A stretch of 49,551 nucleotides of DNA from CAZWSC01 sp964636385 (GTDB taxonomy: Bacteria > Eisenbacteria > RBG-16-71-46 > CAIMUX01): the NCBI GenBank assembly GCA_964636385.1, contig CAZWSC010000075.1, positions 1 to 49,551 of the forward strand, in the 5' to 3' direction. Below are positions 8,243 through 18,600 of the stretch, one piece after another (position 1 is the first letter of the stretch; every line of letters begins with the position of its first letter). Both the position numbers and the translations under genes were made by a program. The notes below the pieces were generated by a model that did no database searches, had not been told where the DNA came from, and saw only the letters and a program-made list of their open reading frames with translations.

Positions 8243-9769
8243 TCACTCAGATCTGAGTGAATCGGAGACTTCCCGTATGATCTCCCAGGCCCTTCTCACA
8301 TGCCTCTCAAGCGTGCGGAGGTTTCCGACAGCCAGGCGCAGGGTGAACCGATCCCCGAGTTTCGTGTGCGACAGAAAGACCTCTCCACCACTGTTCACAC
8401 CGTCAAGGAGACGCTCGTTGAACGAGTCCTGCTCTTCTGCCGGAAGCCCTTCATGCACCGCGCGGAAGCATACAACCGAAAAGGGTACAGGCGCCGCCCT
8501 TTCGAACCCCGGCGCCTCATCCACCCATCCGGCGAAGAGCCGGGCAAGGCGGATGTGTTCCGCCAGTCGTTCCCTGATGCCGGCAGCCCCGAACGTTCGA
8601 AGAACCCACCAGAGCTTGAGTGCGCGAAACCTGCGGCCGAGCTGGACTCCGTAGTCCATCAGGTTGATTGCCTCCTCCCCTTCGGATGTGCGCAGGTACT
8701 CCGGCACCAGCTGGAACGCCCGCTTCACGGTCCCGGGGTGCCTGGTGTAGAAGGCGCTGCAGTCTATCGGCACGAAGAGCCACTTGTGCGGGTTCACGAC
8801 CAGGGAGTCGGCCTGCTCGCACCCGTCGAGCGCCCAGCGGCACTCGGGCAGCGCAGCTGCCGAGCCGGCGTATGCCGCATCGACGTGAAGCCACAGATTC
8901 TCCCGCCGGCATATCCCGGCTATCCGGGGTATGGGGTCCACGCTGGTGGTTGACGTCGTGCCCACTGTTGCGGAGACCGCGAACGGATGCCAGCCGGCTT
9001 CACGGTCCTCCCGCAGCGCTGCTTCCAGTGCCTCCGGCCGCATACGGTACTCCCCGTCCGTGACTATCCTGCGCACCCCGGCAAGCCCCAGCCCGAGGAC
9101 TATCGCAGCCTTTTCGATGGAAGAGTGAGCCTGCGTGGATGTGTACAGGCGCAGCCGAGGCGTGCCTGGTGCCGCAAGACCCTCCTCTCGAACCGGCACG
9201 CCTGCCACCGACTCCCGTGCGGCCGCAAGCCCGATCAGTGAGCTGATTGAGGCGGTATCTGTGAGGAATCCGAAAAAACCTTCGGGGAGACCGATCATCT
9301 TTCGGAGCCAGCCCATCACCTTCAGCTCCAGCTCGGTTGTAGAAGGAGAGGTTCGCCACAGCATGCCGTTCGTGTTGAAGGCGGCCGCTATCATCTCCCC
9401 CAGTATGCCGGGGCCGGAGCCGGTGATGCCGAAGTAGGCGAAGAAGCCGGGATGGTTCCAGTGGGTGACACCAGGGACGATCTTCGAGTCGAGGTCCGCA
9501 AGCATATCCCCGAATGGCTCCCCCTCCTCGGGAGGATCGGCAGGAAGCCCGGCTGCGATCTCGCCGGGTGCGACCCGCGCGAGCACCGGGAGTTCCTCCA
9601 GGCGCTCGAAGTAGCGCGCAGTCCACTCGATTGCGGCATGCCCGGCAGCCCTGAACTGCTCAGGCGTCCAGTCTCCCCTCAACCCCGGCTCGGGGATTCC
9701 ACCCTCCCCCGGCGGTTCCCCATCCTGCGCCGGGGTTCCTCCGTCTGCGCTCGGAGCGGGATCATGCAT
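8243..9769 (-). CDS. PLP-dependent aromatic-L-amino-acid decarboxylase family (group II)
   Basis: Cytoplasmic pyridoxal-phosphate decarboxylase of the group II (DDC/TDC-like) family, 508 aa from the chosen start. Internal Lys329 in VVNPHKW is the cofactor lysine, Asp297 in HVDAAYAGS binds the pyridine nitrogen, and His215 in STQAHSSIEKA stacks on the ring. THWNHPGFFAYF near 102-113 is the usual substrate-pocket stretch. The frame is open to an upstream start at 9904, but the ATG at 9769 has an excellent AGGAGG 5 nt away and matches family N-termini better. The substrate (aromatic amino acid, glutamate or other) cannot be assigned from sequence. Residues 1-30 are a Gly/Pro-rich, low-complexity lead-in. 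Confidence 0.93.
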   Translation of the reverse strand: MHDPAPSADGGTPAQDGEPPGEGGIPEPGLRGDWTPEQFRAAGHAAIEWTARYFERLEELPVLARVAPGEIAAGLPADPPEEGEPFGDMLADLDSKIVPGVTHWNHPGFFAYFGITGSGPGILGEMIAAAFNTNGMLWRTSPSTTELELKVMGWLRKMIGLPEGFFGFLTDTASISSLIGLAAARESVAGVPVREEGLAAPGTPRLRLYTSTQAHSSIEKAAIVLGLGLAGVRRIVTDGEYRMRPEALEAALREDREAGWHPFAVSATVGTTSTTSVDPIPRIAGICRRENLWLHVDAAYAGSAAALPECRWALDGCEQADSLVVNPHKWLFVPIDCSAFYTRHPGTVKRAFQLVPEYLRTSEGEEAINLMDYGVQLGRRFRALKLWWVLRTFGAAGIRERLAEHIRLARLFAGWVDEAPGFERAAPVPFSVVCFRAVHEGLPAEEQDSFNERLLDGVNSGGEVFLSHTKLGDRFTLRLAVGNLRTLERHVRRAWEIIREVSDSLRSE

Positions 9770-10008
9770 GGCATCCTCCTGCACTGCCGGACCCCTTGCC
9801 TGCGGATCCGGACCTGGACTCTTCGTGGCCGATGATCCCGCCTCCCGGCCGGAGATGCAAGGCGGTGCGGTTTGCCCTGTGTACTGGGTTCTTATACGGC
9901 ACAAGAAACCGCCGCCGGGAAAGATGGATCGTTCCCCGGACGGCGGAGTGCAAAGTGATTGCGTCGGGCTGCCGCTCGAAAGCGAAGCTTCCGGCGGATG
10001 ACTCCCGG

Positions 10009-10596
10009 CTATATGCTTTGGGTTCCTTCCGTGGTCTCCTCCGATACCTCTTCCGCCCTCTGCATGAAGCTCTCAGCGCAGCAACCCTTCGGTTGCTCGC
10101 CTCGGATTGAGAGGGTCAGGGACTCCTCACCCGTCACGATCTCCGCCTTCATCCCGCACGTCTTCTCAACGGAAATGCCTTCGCACCGGGTGAGCCTCGC
10201 ACGGATGAAGTTCTCAACCCCCGCCAGGTCTCCGCTCGTGAAGACCATATCTACGCCTCCCTCGACCTCCACGCTTTGCACTTGGACATCATCGGGCATG
10301 ACGAGTTCAGCCTGCTTCATGGAACTGCATGAGGAAGCGCAGGCGGAGGCATGTGCCATGACCTGCGAACCGCACCCGCTGGAGGCCGTCTTGACCGCGC
10401 CGCATGCGCCTGCCGTTCTGACTGCCCCCGAGCCGCAGGCGCTGGATGTTGTTCTGACCTCTGCCCTGCTGCCGCACGCGCCTGCTGACTTCGAGTCGCC
10501 TGCGCCTGATATCGTGGTGGCCATCGATATCGCCACCGCAACGGCCAGTATCAAACCTGCCGTAACCCCCAACACTCTTCTATGGCCCTGATTCAT
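10009..10596 (-). CDS. secreted or anchored protein with a ladder of Cys-Gly motifs
   Basis: 195 aa of unknown function. A hydrophobic signal or anchor spans ~8-27. Next comes an Ala/Ser/Gly-rich stretch in which cysteines recur at 41, 54, 65, 75, 86 and 90, mostly as Ala/Gly-Cys-Gly, at 10-13-residue intervals. The rest (~95-195) looks globular, with further cysteines including a CC pair near the end (KGCCAE). The start at 10596 is chosen over the upstream GTG-like start at 10641 because AAAGGA stands 8 nt before the ATG. The Cys ladder could bind metal or form disulfides outside the cytoplasm. I do not recognise a family. The codon use and Ala/Cys richness make it plausible that this is a real but fast-evolving gene. 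Confidence 0.6.
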   Translation of the reverse strand: MNQGHRRVLGVTAGLILAVAVAISMATTISGAGDSKSAGACGSRAEVRTTSSACGSGAVRTAGACGAVKTASSGCGSQVMAHASACASSCSSMKQAELVMPDDVQVQSVEVEGGVDMVFTSGDLAGVENFIRARLTRCEGISVEKTCGMKAEIVTGEESLTLSIRGEQPKGCCAESFMQRAEEVSEETTEGTQSI

Positions 10597-10877
10597 CGTT
10601 CTGTCCTTTCTTCTGGTCACCCCTGGCCCGGCTCTGACCACGGAGGTGAGCCGGCCTCTTCCGATAGTACGGGCGGGCCGTCATGCCCAGACCCACCCGC
10701 CACTGCTGCTGTGTTCTACTGACAGCCGGCACCGGCCGGCCATCGTCGGTGCTCATCGCATGACAGCGGTTTGATGCGTCATCCTGTGTTTCGATCGGAG
10801 AGGAATTGCACAACACCAAAGTAATCGCGCAGTTACGAAGGCCTCACTGAGATTGAGATTTCCACCGTCAATGATCG

Positions 10878-11564
10878 TCAGGGGAGAAACCGTGCGAGAG
10901 GGCAGCCGGCACACCGGGGAATCGGCCGGCAGAAGTGATGGCCCACCCAGACGAACTGCGCGTGAAAGTCGTTGTACAGAGGCTCGTCAGGCGGCAGCGA
11001 GTTCATCATCAGTTGCTGCACTTCCGCATAATCCGCCTTCTCCGGTATGCAGCCGTGACGGCTCAGCACCCGGATCGTATAGGCATCCACAACGAAGACC
11101 GGACGACGGAATGCGTAGAGGAGGATGCTGTCCGCCGTCTCGGGACCAATCCCCCAGACCGACAGGAGATCCTCCCGCAGCGCAGGAGTGTCTCTGCAGG
11201 CCATCCGTGCGAGTGAGCCCGAATACCTGTCGTCAAGAAGCCGTATGAAGGCCGTGATCTTCCGCGCCTTCTGACGGAAGTAGCCCGAAGGCCGGATGAG
11301 CATGCCCAGCTGCTCTTCCGGTACAGACCGGAGGGCTCCGGGCTTCAGCATCCCTTCCCGCCTGAGCGCCGCAAGCGCCTTCACCACGTTGGCCCAGGCT
11401 GTGTTCTGGGTCAGGATCGCCCCGAGGATGATCTCAAGACGCGTCTTCCCTGGCCACCAACCCCGGTGCCCGGCCGCCCCCCGCAGAGCTCCGTACAGGG
11501 CAAGGAGATGGCTCCCATTGACATGGCATTGAAGGGAGCCTGAAGGGCACCGGGACAGGGTCAA
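10878..11564 (-). CDS. endonuclease III-like HhH-GPD DNA glycosylase
   Basis: 228-aa base-excision repair enzyme of the Nth/HhH-GPD superfamily. GAILTQNTAW (family 'ILTQNT') is near 47-56, the helix-hairpin-helix reads SVWGIGPETAD, and the catalytic Asp is in VVDAYTIR. The place of the catalytic Nth lysine is taken by the Glu of GPETAD, which suggests a monofunctional glycosylase or different substrate. The C-terminal iron-sulfur loop is incomplete: C-x5-C-x2-C and then the chain ends, without the fourth ligand. The gene starts with TTG, overlapping the TGA of the upstream cyclophilin (TTGA), or at a GTG at 11522. Overlap implies translational coupling with the cyclophilin gene. Confidence 0.85.
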   Translation of the reverse strand: MTLSRCPSGSLQCHVNGSHLLALYGALRGAAGHRGWWPGKTRLEIILGAILTQNTAWANVVKALAALRREGMLKPGALRSVPEEQLGMLIRPSGYFRQKARKITAFIRLLDDRYSGSLARMACRDTPALREDLLSVWGIGPETADSILLYAFRRPVFVVDAYTIRVLSRHGCIPEKADYAEVQQLMMNSLPPDEPLYNDFHAQFVWVGHHFCRPIPRCAGCPLARFLP

Positions 11565-12175
11565 TCGAAGCGCACCCTCAGTATCTGTACGGGGTCAACC
11601 GGAAGAGTCCTTGCCGGCACTCCGTCCGGTCCGATGTCCGCCGGATTCTGGCACAGGTGAACCCTTCCGATCCGGTCAACGACATCCATCCCCCCGATGA
11701 CGCGACCGAACACGACATAGGCGTGATTGGGATTGGTCATTTCGTGGAAATCCAGGCCGGGGTTGTCGGCAATGTTGATGAAGAACTGGCTGGTCGCGCT
11801 GTCGGGGCTCAGACCCCTGGCCATGGCGACAGTTCCCCGGCTGTTGCGCAGGCCTGCTCCCGCCTCGAATGGAACGGGGGGATACAGCGGGGTCTTCCGG
11901 TTCAGGTCAGAGGTGTACCCACCCCCCTGGATGATGAACCCTTCGATTACCCTGTGAATAAGTGTCCCTTCGTAGAACCCCGTCTGGACATACCGGAGGA
12001 AATTGTCCACCGTGCGGGGGGCGCTGAGATGATCGAGCTCCAGGCGGATATCTCCCATCGTCGTCTCGATGAGAACCACCGGATTGCCGGGTCCGGCGGC
12101 ATGTTCCTCCGGGACAGGGGCTGCTTCGGCCGCGGTGATCGTGATCGCGGCCAGAACCCAGGCTGTCTTTGGCAT
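11561..12175 (-). CDS. peptidyl-prolyl cis-trans isomerase, cyclophilin type, exported
   Basis: 204-aa cyclophilin catalysing proline isomerisation in protein folding. A short signal peptide (~1-20) precedes the domain, pointing to the periplasm. Active-site residues are seen in HRVIEGFIIQGG (family 'FHRVIxxFMIQGG', with the catalytic Arg), in SATSQFFIN (Gln and Phe of the pocket), and in HAYVVFGRVIGGMDVVD. A conventional AAGGAGG lies before the ATG. It is the first gene of a two-gene unit with the HhH-GPD glycosylase, with which it overlaps; the pairing has no obvious functional logic. Confidence 0.94.
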   Translation of the reverse strand: MPKTAWVLAAITITAAEAAPVPEEHAAGPGNPVVLIETTMGDIRLELDHLSAPRTVDNFLRYVQTGFYEGTLIHRVIEGFIIQGGGYTSDLNRKTPLYPPVPFEAGAGLRNSRGTVAMARGLSPDSATSQFFINIADNPGLDFHEMTNPNHAYVVFGRVIGGMDVVDRIGRVHLCQNPADIGPDGVPARTLPVDPVQILRVRFD

Positions 12176-12594
12176 CTGGTCCTCCTTGCGTCCAGGCGCC
12201 CGTTGATCCGATCGTCTGGTTAAATCCAGAGTAACCCAATAACCGAGAGTAACACCCCCCTACAAGCGAAGAGGCTGTCCGGAGTTCCCGACTTTCGTCA
12301 CCGGAAGGGTGCCCAATAGCCTATCTTCGACCTGAACAGAACCGGTCCTCACCCGTTTCGTCCCCATTCCCTGTCTGCCGGCGCTCCCGCGGCGGGCAGG
12401 CCCGGCCCAAGGCCCGGGCTTCAATGGATCCCGGGCGCTGCAATATCCGGTCCACTCAAGGTAGTGCCACCGCAATGCCGATAACTGACAGGCGAGACGT
12501 AAGCAGGCGTATACGCCGACTGAGCCGGGGACCGGTGACAGGGCCGGGCCCGGCAGCGAAGATCTGGACCCGCACGGAGAGGGCCGGAGAACTG
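12176..12594. other. divergent intergenic region between cyclophilin and histidine kinase genes
   Basis: 419 nt without a convincing gene. Near the cyclophilin side, two copies of a GAGTAAC-type repeat (12227-12235 and 12245-12253, 18 nt apart) lie in AT-richer sequence where the minus-strand promoter should be. A GC-rich inverted repeat lies at about 12400-12420. The kinase reading frame extends upstream to 12424, but without a good ribosome site. Confidence 0.4.
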
Positions 12595-14085
12595 ATGAGG
12601 CCTACAGATCACATCGACATCGCGCAGATGCTCCGGGGCTCTCCGTCTCGGCTGATCTTGCTCGTCGCCGGCCTGCTCATACTGACAGGCGTGCACATCG
12701 GCAATCGAACCATGCGCGACTTCCGCAGGATTGAGACCGCCGTACAGGCGGAGGAAGCTCTGCGGGAACTCAGGATCTCCTTGAGAGATGCCGGCTACGC
12801 CGCACGCCTCGCATCACAAGCGGAGATCCCCCCCGGGCTGCTTGCGCGCATCAGCGACAGCGATGATCTCCACGACGCCATGGCGACCGCCAGGCGCCTG
12901 TACGGAGACAGACCCGCCGTTCTCGGCGACCTTGATTCGCTTGCCGTGTCAGTATCCAGGGCGCTTTCCAGCGCCACGGAGACCATAATGGCACGGCTTC
13001 AGCTGGACCTGTCGATCTCCTCCGACCCCGATGGATCGCACGAGCAGTTCCATACCGCCCTCAGGGCATCAGTGGATCAGCTTCAGTCACACCTGATGGA
13101 CGCCGAGGATCATCTCCTGCGACTGGAGGCACATCCACGGCGCGGCCTGGAGAAAGGTGCGGCCGCAGCGCGCACAGCAGGCCTGTTGCTGCTCTGCGCC
13201 CTGTGCATGTCGCTGATTTCGCTGTTCCTCATCATCAGGGAGCGGCGCAGAAGAAGCAGGCATCTGCAGGGGGCGCTTCTGATCGACGACATGTTGGAGG
13301 CATACAGCCGCCGCCTCGAACTCATAAATGCCGAACTCGAGCAGCTCGACTCGATGAAGACCCAGTTCCTGGCCAACACCTCGCACGAACTCCTGACACC
13401 GATGAACGCGATAATGGGAGCGCTGGAGATAATGCGCGATGGCGGGTTCAGCGACCGGGATGAAGAGCGCGAGTTCCTAGAGGATGCCTACACCTCCGGC
13501 AGACACCTGCTGGGACTCATTCACGACCTGCTGGACCTCTGCAGGATGGAAGAGGGAAAGCTGGCCGTGGAGTGCAGGCCTTCGGACTTCGCACCGATCC
13601 TGGAGCAGGTCGTGGCCCGATACCGGCCTGCCGCCAGGAAGAGCGATGTGGCGCTGATGATCACGCCCCCTCATCAGGGCTGGCCGACGGTCCATGCCGA
13701 TCCGGAACGAGTCGCCAAGGTCCTGGATCATCTTCTCTCCAACTCCATCAAGTTCACCGAGTCGGGTTCCATACGCATCCACGGGCACCTGGAAACTGAG
13801 GGGGAACCCCGTCTCTATATCGAAGTCCTTGATACGGGAGTCGGGATCCCTCAGCAGAAGCTGCGCCAGGTATTCGAGCTGTTCCGGCAGGCCGACACCT
13901 CTCACACCCGCCGGTTTGGCGGGACGGGCCTTGGGCTGACGCTGAGTCGCCACCTTGTGCTGGCGATGGGAGGCCAGATCGGGATCGACAGCGACGGTCC
14001 CGGGCGCGGCACCAGGGCCTGGTTCACACTTCCCCTGGGCTACTGCGGGGCAGCGTCAGACAGCGACGATGCCAGGGTTGCCTGA
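12595..14085 (+). CDS. membrane sensor histidine kinase (orphan)
   Basis: 496-aa two-component sensor kinase. TM1 is ~18-34, then a ~155-residue periplasmic sensor region of helical character, TM2 ~192-214, and a short linker coiled coil. The HisKA domain has phospho-accepting His264 in NTSHELLTP, and the HATPase domain has N-box LLSNSIKFTESG, G1 box DTGVGI, F box and G2 box GGTGLGL. The start at 12595 is chosen because GGAGAACTG directly precedes it and TM1 follows; an in-frame start at 12424 would add 57 Arg-rich residues. No response regulator is adjacent, so its partner is elsewhere. The C-terminus ends soon after the ATPase domain with no receiver domain. Confidence 0.93.
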   Translation: MRPTDHIDIAQMLRGSPSRLILLVAGLLILTGVHIGNRTMRDFRRIETAVQAEEALRELRISLRDAGYAARLASQAEIPPGLLARISDSDDLHDAMATARRLYGDRPAVLGDLDSLAVSVSRALSSATETIMARLQLDLSISSDPDGSHEQFHTALRASVDQLQSHLMDAEDHLLRLEAHPRRGLEKGAAAARTAGLLLLCALCMSLISLFLIIRERRRRSRHLQGALLIDDMLEAYSRRLELINAELEQLDSMKTQFLANTSHELLTPMNAIMGALEIMRDGGFSDRDEEREFLEDAYTSGRHLLGLIHDLLDLCRMEEGKLAVECRPSDFAPILEQVVARYRPAARKSDVALMITPPHQGWPTVHADPERVAKVLDHLLSNSIKFTESGSIRIHGHLETEGEPRLYIEVLDTGVGIPQQKLRQVFELFRQADTSHTRRFGGTGLGLTLSRHLVLAMGGQIGIDSDGPGRGTRAWFTLPLGYCGAASDSDDARVA

Positions 14086-14118
14086 GACTCAGATCCAGCC
14101 AACACCCTGACCGCCCAT

Positions 14119-14149
14119 CAGCCGGAACACGGGAACTCTGTCCCGGCTG
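14119..14149 (+). terminator. hairpin downstream of the histidine kinase gene
   Basis: CAGCCGG (14119-14125) and CCGGCTG (14143-14149) form a 7-bp stem 33 nt after the kinase stop codon. There is no U-tract, so it is a structural candidate only. Confidence 0.35.
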
Positions 14150-14343
14150 ACCTGCGACCGCCGCCACGATCCCCATGCACCAGTGTCGATCTTTCGACGC
14201 CAGACTCCTGCATCAGGGGCTCCAGCAGATGCAATTCTGAGTCCACAAGGGTCTTTGAACCAGAACGGGCCGCAGTGGTACTGTTCTGCTTCAGAGGTGC
14301 CAGAAAACCCCCAGGCCCGACTCCGCTCAAGGAGGCAGATCAC

Positions 14344-15474
14344 ATGCAGTTGCCCACACCAGTGAGCCTGCGGAAGGAATCGGCGACCCGCTCGCAGTGG
14401 ATACTGGTGCGCAGTCCGGGCGCCTGCCACATCATCCCGCTCACCCTCATCCTGATGCTTCTCACGGCTTATCCCGCCCCTGCACCGGCACAGCTCAACA
14501 TCCAGAAGCCTCAGCAGCTCCGGCGAGTCGCGTCTCCCCTGCCCCTGGAGTGGGAATCTGTGAACTCCAGGGTGGTCGTGTGCCGCCCCGGGCTACTCTG
14601 GACCGTCACCCAGGAGAAGACAATCAGCGGATGGGCAGAGGGCGAAGGTGTGTCCCGGGAAATCCAACAGACCCGTATCCGCTTCGATCTCGGAGAAGAC
14701 GGCGAAGGAGGCACTGTCGGTTATCTGCAGCACACGGGAAACACCGGGGTCCGGATTCTGACACCCGGCGACCCGCGCCTCACGAAGGCAGGCCCGGCAG
14801 TAAGCGATTCCCTGCGACCTTGGCCTAACGCATGTGGCATCAGTTTCCAGGAGCTGTCACAGGCCCTTGACCTCAACGCGAACAACACGAATGAGATCCC
14901 CTTCAGGCGATTCGGGACGATCCCGGGTCCCGCGGCATCGGGGATTGTTCTGGTCGAAGCTGACTCTGAAGGTGTGCCGCGAATCGTCGAACTGACCGAG
15001 TTCGTCGGAACCGTTCGCTTCGACGAAGGCAACCTCACCGGTATCAACTGGCCGCCGGGAGCTCGCCATCCGCGCCTCAAAGCGGAGTTCCTGCCTCTCA
15101 GCGATTGCCGCTTCATCGCGCAACTGGGCATACGTGGAGAGCCTCCCTGCGGTGACTGCTGCCGGATTCCGATAGTCCTGCAGGCCGATGAGAATGGCGT
15201 GTATCACCCGGTCTATGACAAGGATACCCAGAATTACCTTCTCTCCCGTCTGACCGAGGATCTGGGGAAGGTCGTCAACGCACCAGTCGACTCATCCCTC
15301 ACTCCTGAAGCACAGATCGCACTGGCCAGGGCGGGGGCATTCTTCTACCTCACCGGAACAGGGCGTAACTCCCGCTCTTACCTGGAACGCGCACTGGAGG
15401 ACAGACCCCTGGAACTGGAGGTCAGTCTGCTTCTTCACCGCATGGACGAGTACTTCCTGTTGCCGTCTGACTGA
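14344..15474 (+). CDS. secreted protein of unknown function
   Basis: 376 aa with a hydrophobic export segment at ~32-50 (PLTLILMLLTAYPAPAPAQ), a probable signal peptide with a long basic N-region. The mature part is mainly beta-type and soluble, with a cysteine cluster PPCGDCCRIP near 285-294. The last ~65 residues (LTPEAQIALARAGAFFYLTG...SYLERALEDRP) are helical and TPR-like. AAGGAGG 9 nt before the ATG at 14344 fixes the start; the frame is open from 14275. I do not recognise the family. The next gene starts 158 nt downstream. Confidence 0.6.
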   Translation: MQLPTPVSLRKESATRSQWILVRSPGACHIIPLTLILMLLTAYPAPAPAQLNIQKPQQLRRVASPLPLEWESVNSRVVVCRPGLLWTVTQEKTISGWAEGEGVSREIQQTRIRFDLGEDGEGGTVGYLQHTGNTGVRILTPGDPRLTKAGPAVSDSLRPWPNACGISFQELSQALDLNANNTNEIPFRRFGTIPGPAASGIVLVEADSEGVPRIVELTEFVGTVRFDEGNLTGINWPPGARHPRLKAEFLPLSDCRFIAQLGIRGEPPCGDCCRIPIVLQADENGVYHPVYDKDTQNYLLSRLTEDLGKVVNAPVDSSLTPEAQIALARAGAFFYLTGTGRNSRSYLERALEDRPLELEVSLLLHRMDEYFLLPSD

Positions 15475-15595
15475 TGCGATCCATGGAGTGCCCGAGCCCG
15501 ATTTAGATGCGCCCCGCCGCCGTGATCCCGGGATCCTGCATGTGACCTGCAGACATTCCTCGGCTGAAGACCCTTCCACCCTATTGCTCAGGAAG

Positions 15596-15636
15596 AGGAG
15601 GACCGATAAGATGCCCGGATGAGGTTTGCTTCATGA
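15596..15636 (+). promoter_or_regulatory. two minimal ORFs with strong ribosome site leading into the SNF2 start
   Basis: AGGAGG at 15596-15601 is placed correctly for an ATG at 15611 that encodes only Met-Pro-Gly-stop (15611-15622). Its TGA overlaps the ATG at 15619 of a five-codon ORF (15619-15636), whose TGA in turn overlaps the SNF2 ATG at 15633. All three are joined by ATGA overlaps. The large gene itself has only a poor ribosome site, so coupled reinitiation is plausible. Confidence 0.4.
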
Positions 15637-18600
15637 TCCTGCTCCACGCGGCCTGGATACCGGCACACGGATCCCGGGACGATCCGGCCCTCTTCCTCTG
15701 GGGCGAGGAGACCGAGCTTCCGGAGGAAGACCCCCCTTTCGAGCCGGCTGAGGGGACCATCCCATTTCTCACGCCACCACGAGAGGTGCGCACCCGCCTG
15801 AGCCGGGTTGCGGACGGCATACTATACGAGTGCGCGGAGCAGACCTCGGTCGAGTTCCTCTGGCCCACGCTCCGCAGGAGGCCCCTGCCCAGCCGGGGGG
15901 TCGGCGAGCAGGTGCGCCGGTCCGCCCGCTTCGAGTGTTGGCGTGTCGATGGCCTCACGGTTCCGCCTGCCGACGCTCTCCTGTTCCTGGCCGGCCTGCC
16001 TCGCCGGGGGCTTCCACCCCTCGAGTTCGGAGACACGCTTCGTTACTGGAGCGAGGCGGCAACCCTGGCGCTGGGGCTCATTGCAAGGCAGAGGTACATC
16101 CCCACTGTCTTCACACTCAACGACGGTGCGGGGCGGCGGCAGCATGTCTCCCGATGGCAACCGGTACTCAGCGACCCCCTTGACCGACAGTGCGCCGATC
16201 TTCTGACGGAGGCGATGCCGCCTGCATGCAGGTCCATTCGGACAGGCACCGGTCTTCCCGGCGAAACCTGCAGATTCCAGGACCCATCCGCATTGCTCCG
16301 CGGTTTCCTCGAATCGGTAGTTGACGCTGCCATCCGCCAGGTACTGGCTGAGGACGGCTTCCCGGAAAGCGGCGACAGGAGAGGTCCCGCATCCAGAGTC
16401 CCCACGGGCCCCGCAGGCGTCTGGCTTCGGAGCCTGGGATGGATAGACGGGATCATCGATGCAGAAACCAGGACATTCGAGGTTTTCGCGCGGGAGGTCC
16501 GCAGGTGGAACGAGACGCTCACCGAACCGTCCCCCGGCTCGTACCGCACTGTCTTCCGCCTGTGCGAACCCGGGGATCCATCGGCCGCTCGTCAGGCCGA
16601 TGGAGGTGAGACCGGCAGCAAATCCCGAAGCCCGCACGAAACCGCGTGGACGCTGGAGATCCTCCTCCAGGATCGCTCCGCCCCGGATCTGCTGGTTCCT
16701 GCAATGCGCGTGTGGGAGGAGGCCGGCTCCACCCTGGAGTTCAACGGTCGAAGCTTCGAGCGGCCACAGGACAGGCTCCTGGAGGATCTCGGCCGCGCTT
16801 CACACGTGTTTCCCCCGCTGGAGCGGCCCCTGCAGTCGCCCCGACCGGCATCGTGCCGCCTCTCGCCCGGGGAGGCATACCTTTTCCTTACACAGGCGGC
16901 GCCCCTCCTGGAAGAGTCAGGATTTGGGGTACTCCTGCCCGCCTGGTGGCGCTCTGAAGAATCGCAGCCGCGCCTGAAACTCCGCCTTCGTCCGCCCGGC
17001 GAGGTTCTGCAGAGCCAGTCAGACGACACCGGGGGAACCACGCACCCCGGCGATGAGACAGGGGTCCCGGAGGACAGGAGAAACGGGTCTGAAACGTGGG
17101 TTGCGTACGACTGGCAGGTGGCGATCGGCGAAGTTGTCCTCACTCCGGAGGAGTTCCACAGGCTGGCCAGGGCCAGTGGACCACTCCTGCAGATAAGTGG
17201 GAAGTGGGTGGAGCTTCGTCCCGAGCAGACCGCGGCAATTGACCGGATCGTCGAGGAACAGGCAACCCGCAGAGAGCTGACCCTTGCCGAGGCCATCCAG
17301 TGGGGAACGGGAGGAGTCGATCCGGGGCTGGACATCCCCCCTCCGGAGGTCGAGGCCGAGGGCTGGGTGGGTGCGCTCCTGGATCAGATCCAGGGCCGGT
17401 CTGCCCCGGAAGCGATCACAATGGATGAGCGCTTCCACGGCACGCTCCGCCCATACCAGGAGCGGGGCGTGGGATGGCTGGAGTTCATGCGCAGATGCGG
17501 CCTCGGGGCGTGTCTGGCGGACGACATGGGCCTGGGGAAGACGATACAGCTCATCGGCCTGTTGCTGCACGAGCGCCGGGATGGTGATGGAGAGGGATCC
17601 GCAGGCCCGGCGATCACATCCCGGCGACGTCCCGGTCCGACGCTGGTCCTCTGCCCGATGTCCGTGGTCGGGAACTGGCAGAGGGAGATCGAGCGATTCG
17701 CCCCGCAGCTGAGGGTGCTGGTCCACCACGGCATGCACCGGCTTCGCGATCACACCTTTGCACAGGAGGCTCACGCCCACGACGTGGTGATTTCCACCTA
17801 CGCGCTGTGCCACCGCGACCGGCATCAGCTCCGGCAGGTCGACTGGGAGCGCGTTGTGCTGGATGAGGCGCAGAACATCAAGAACCCCGGGACCCTCCAG
17901 GCAAGGGCAGTGCGGATTCTCCGCGCGCGCACTCGGACGGCCCTCACCGGAACCCCCCTGGAGAACCGGCTCCTGGAGTTGTGGTCGATTCTCGACGTCC
18001 TGAACCCGGGATACCTGGGAAGCCGAGCGGATTTCCGCAGGCTCTACGCGGTGCCGATAGAACGCTTCCGCGATCCGCGGCGGAGGGACCTGCTTCAGCG
18101 GCTGGTGCAGCCGTTTCTCCTGCGCAGGCTCAAGACTGATCCGCAGGTGATCCGGGACCTGCCTGAGAAGCTGGAGATGCTCGTCTACTGCAACCTCACG
18201 CGGGAGCAGGCCAGCCTGTACCAGGCCGTTGTCGACGAGATGATGCAGAGCATCGGCGCTGCAGCCGGTATGGCCAGGAGAGGCCTGATCCTCGCCGGAC
18301 TGACCCGGCTCAAGCAGATCTGCAACCACCCGGCCCACTTCCTGGGCGACGACAGCGTCATCGAGGACAGATCGGGAAAGGTCGCGCGCCTGGGCGAGAT
18401 GCTGGAGGAGATCCTGTCAGTTGGCGACAGGGCGCTCGTCTTCACGCAGTTCACGGAGATGGGCAGGATCCTGCAATACCACCTCGGCGAGCGCCTGCGC
18501 GAAGAGGTTCTCTTCCTGCACGGTGGAACTCCGCAGAAAGCCCGGGACCGCATGGTGGACAGGTTCCAGGAACCTGACGGACCCCCCATGTTCATCCTGT

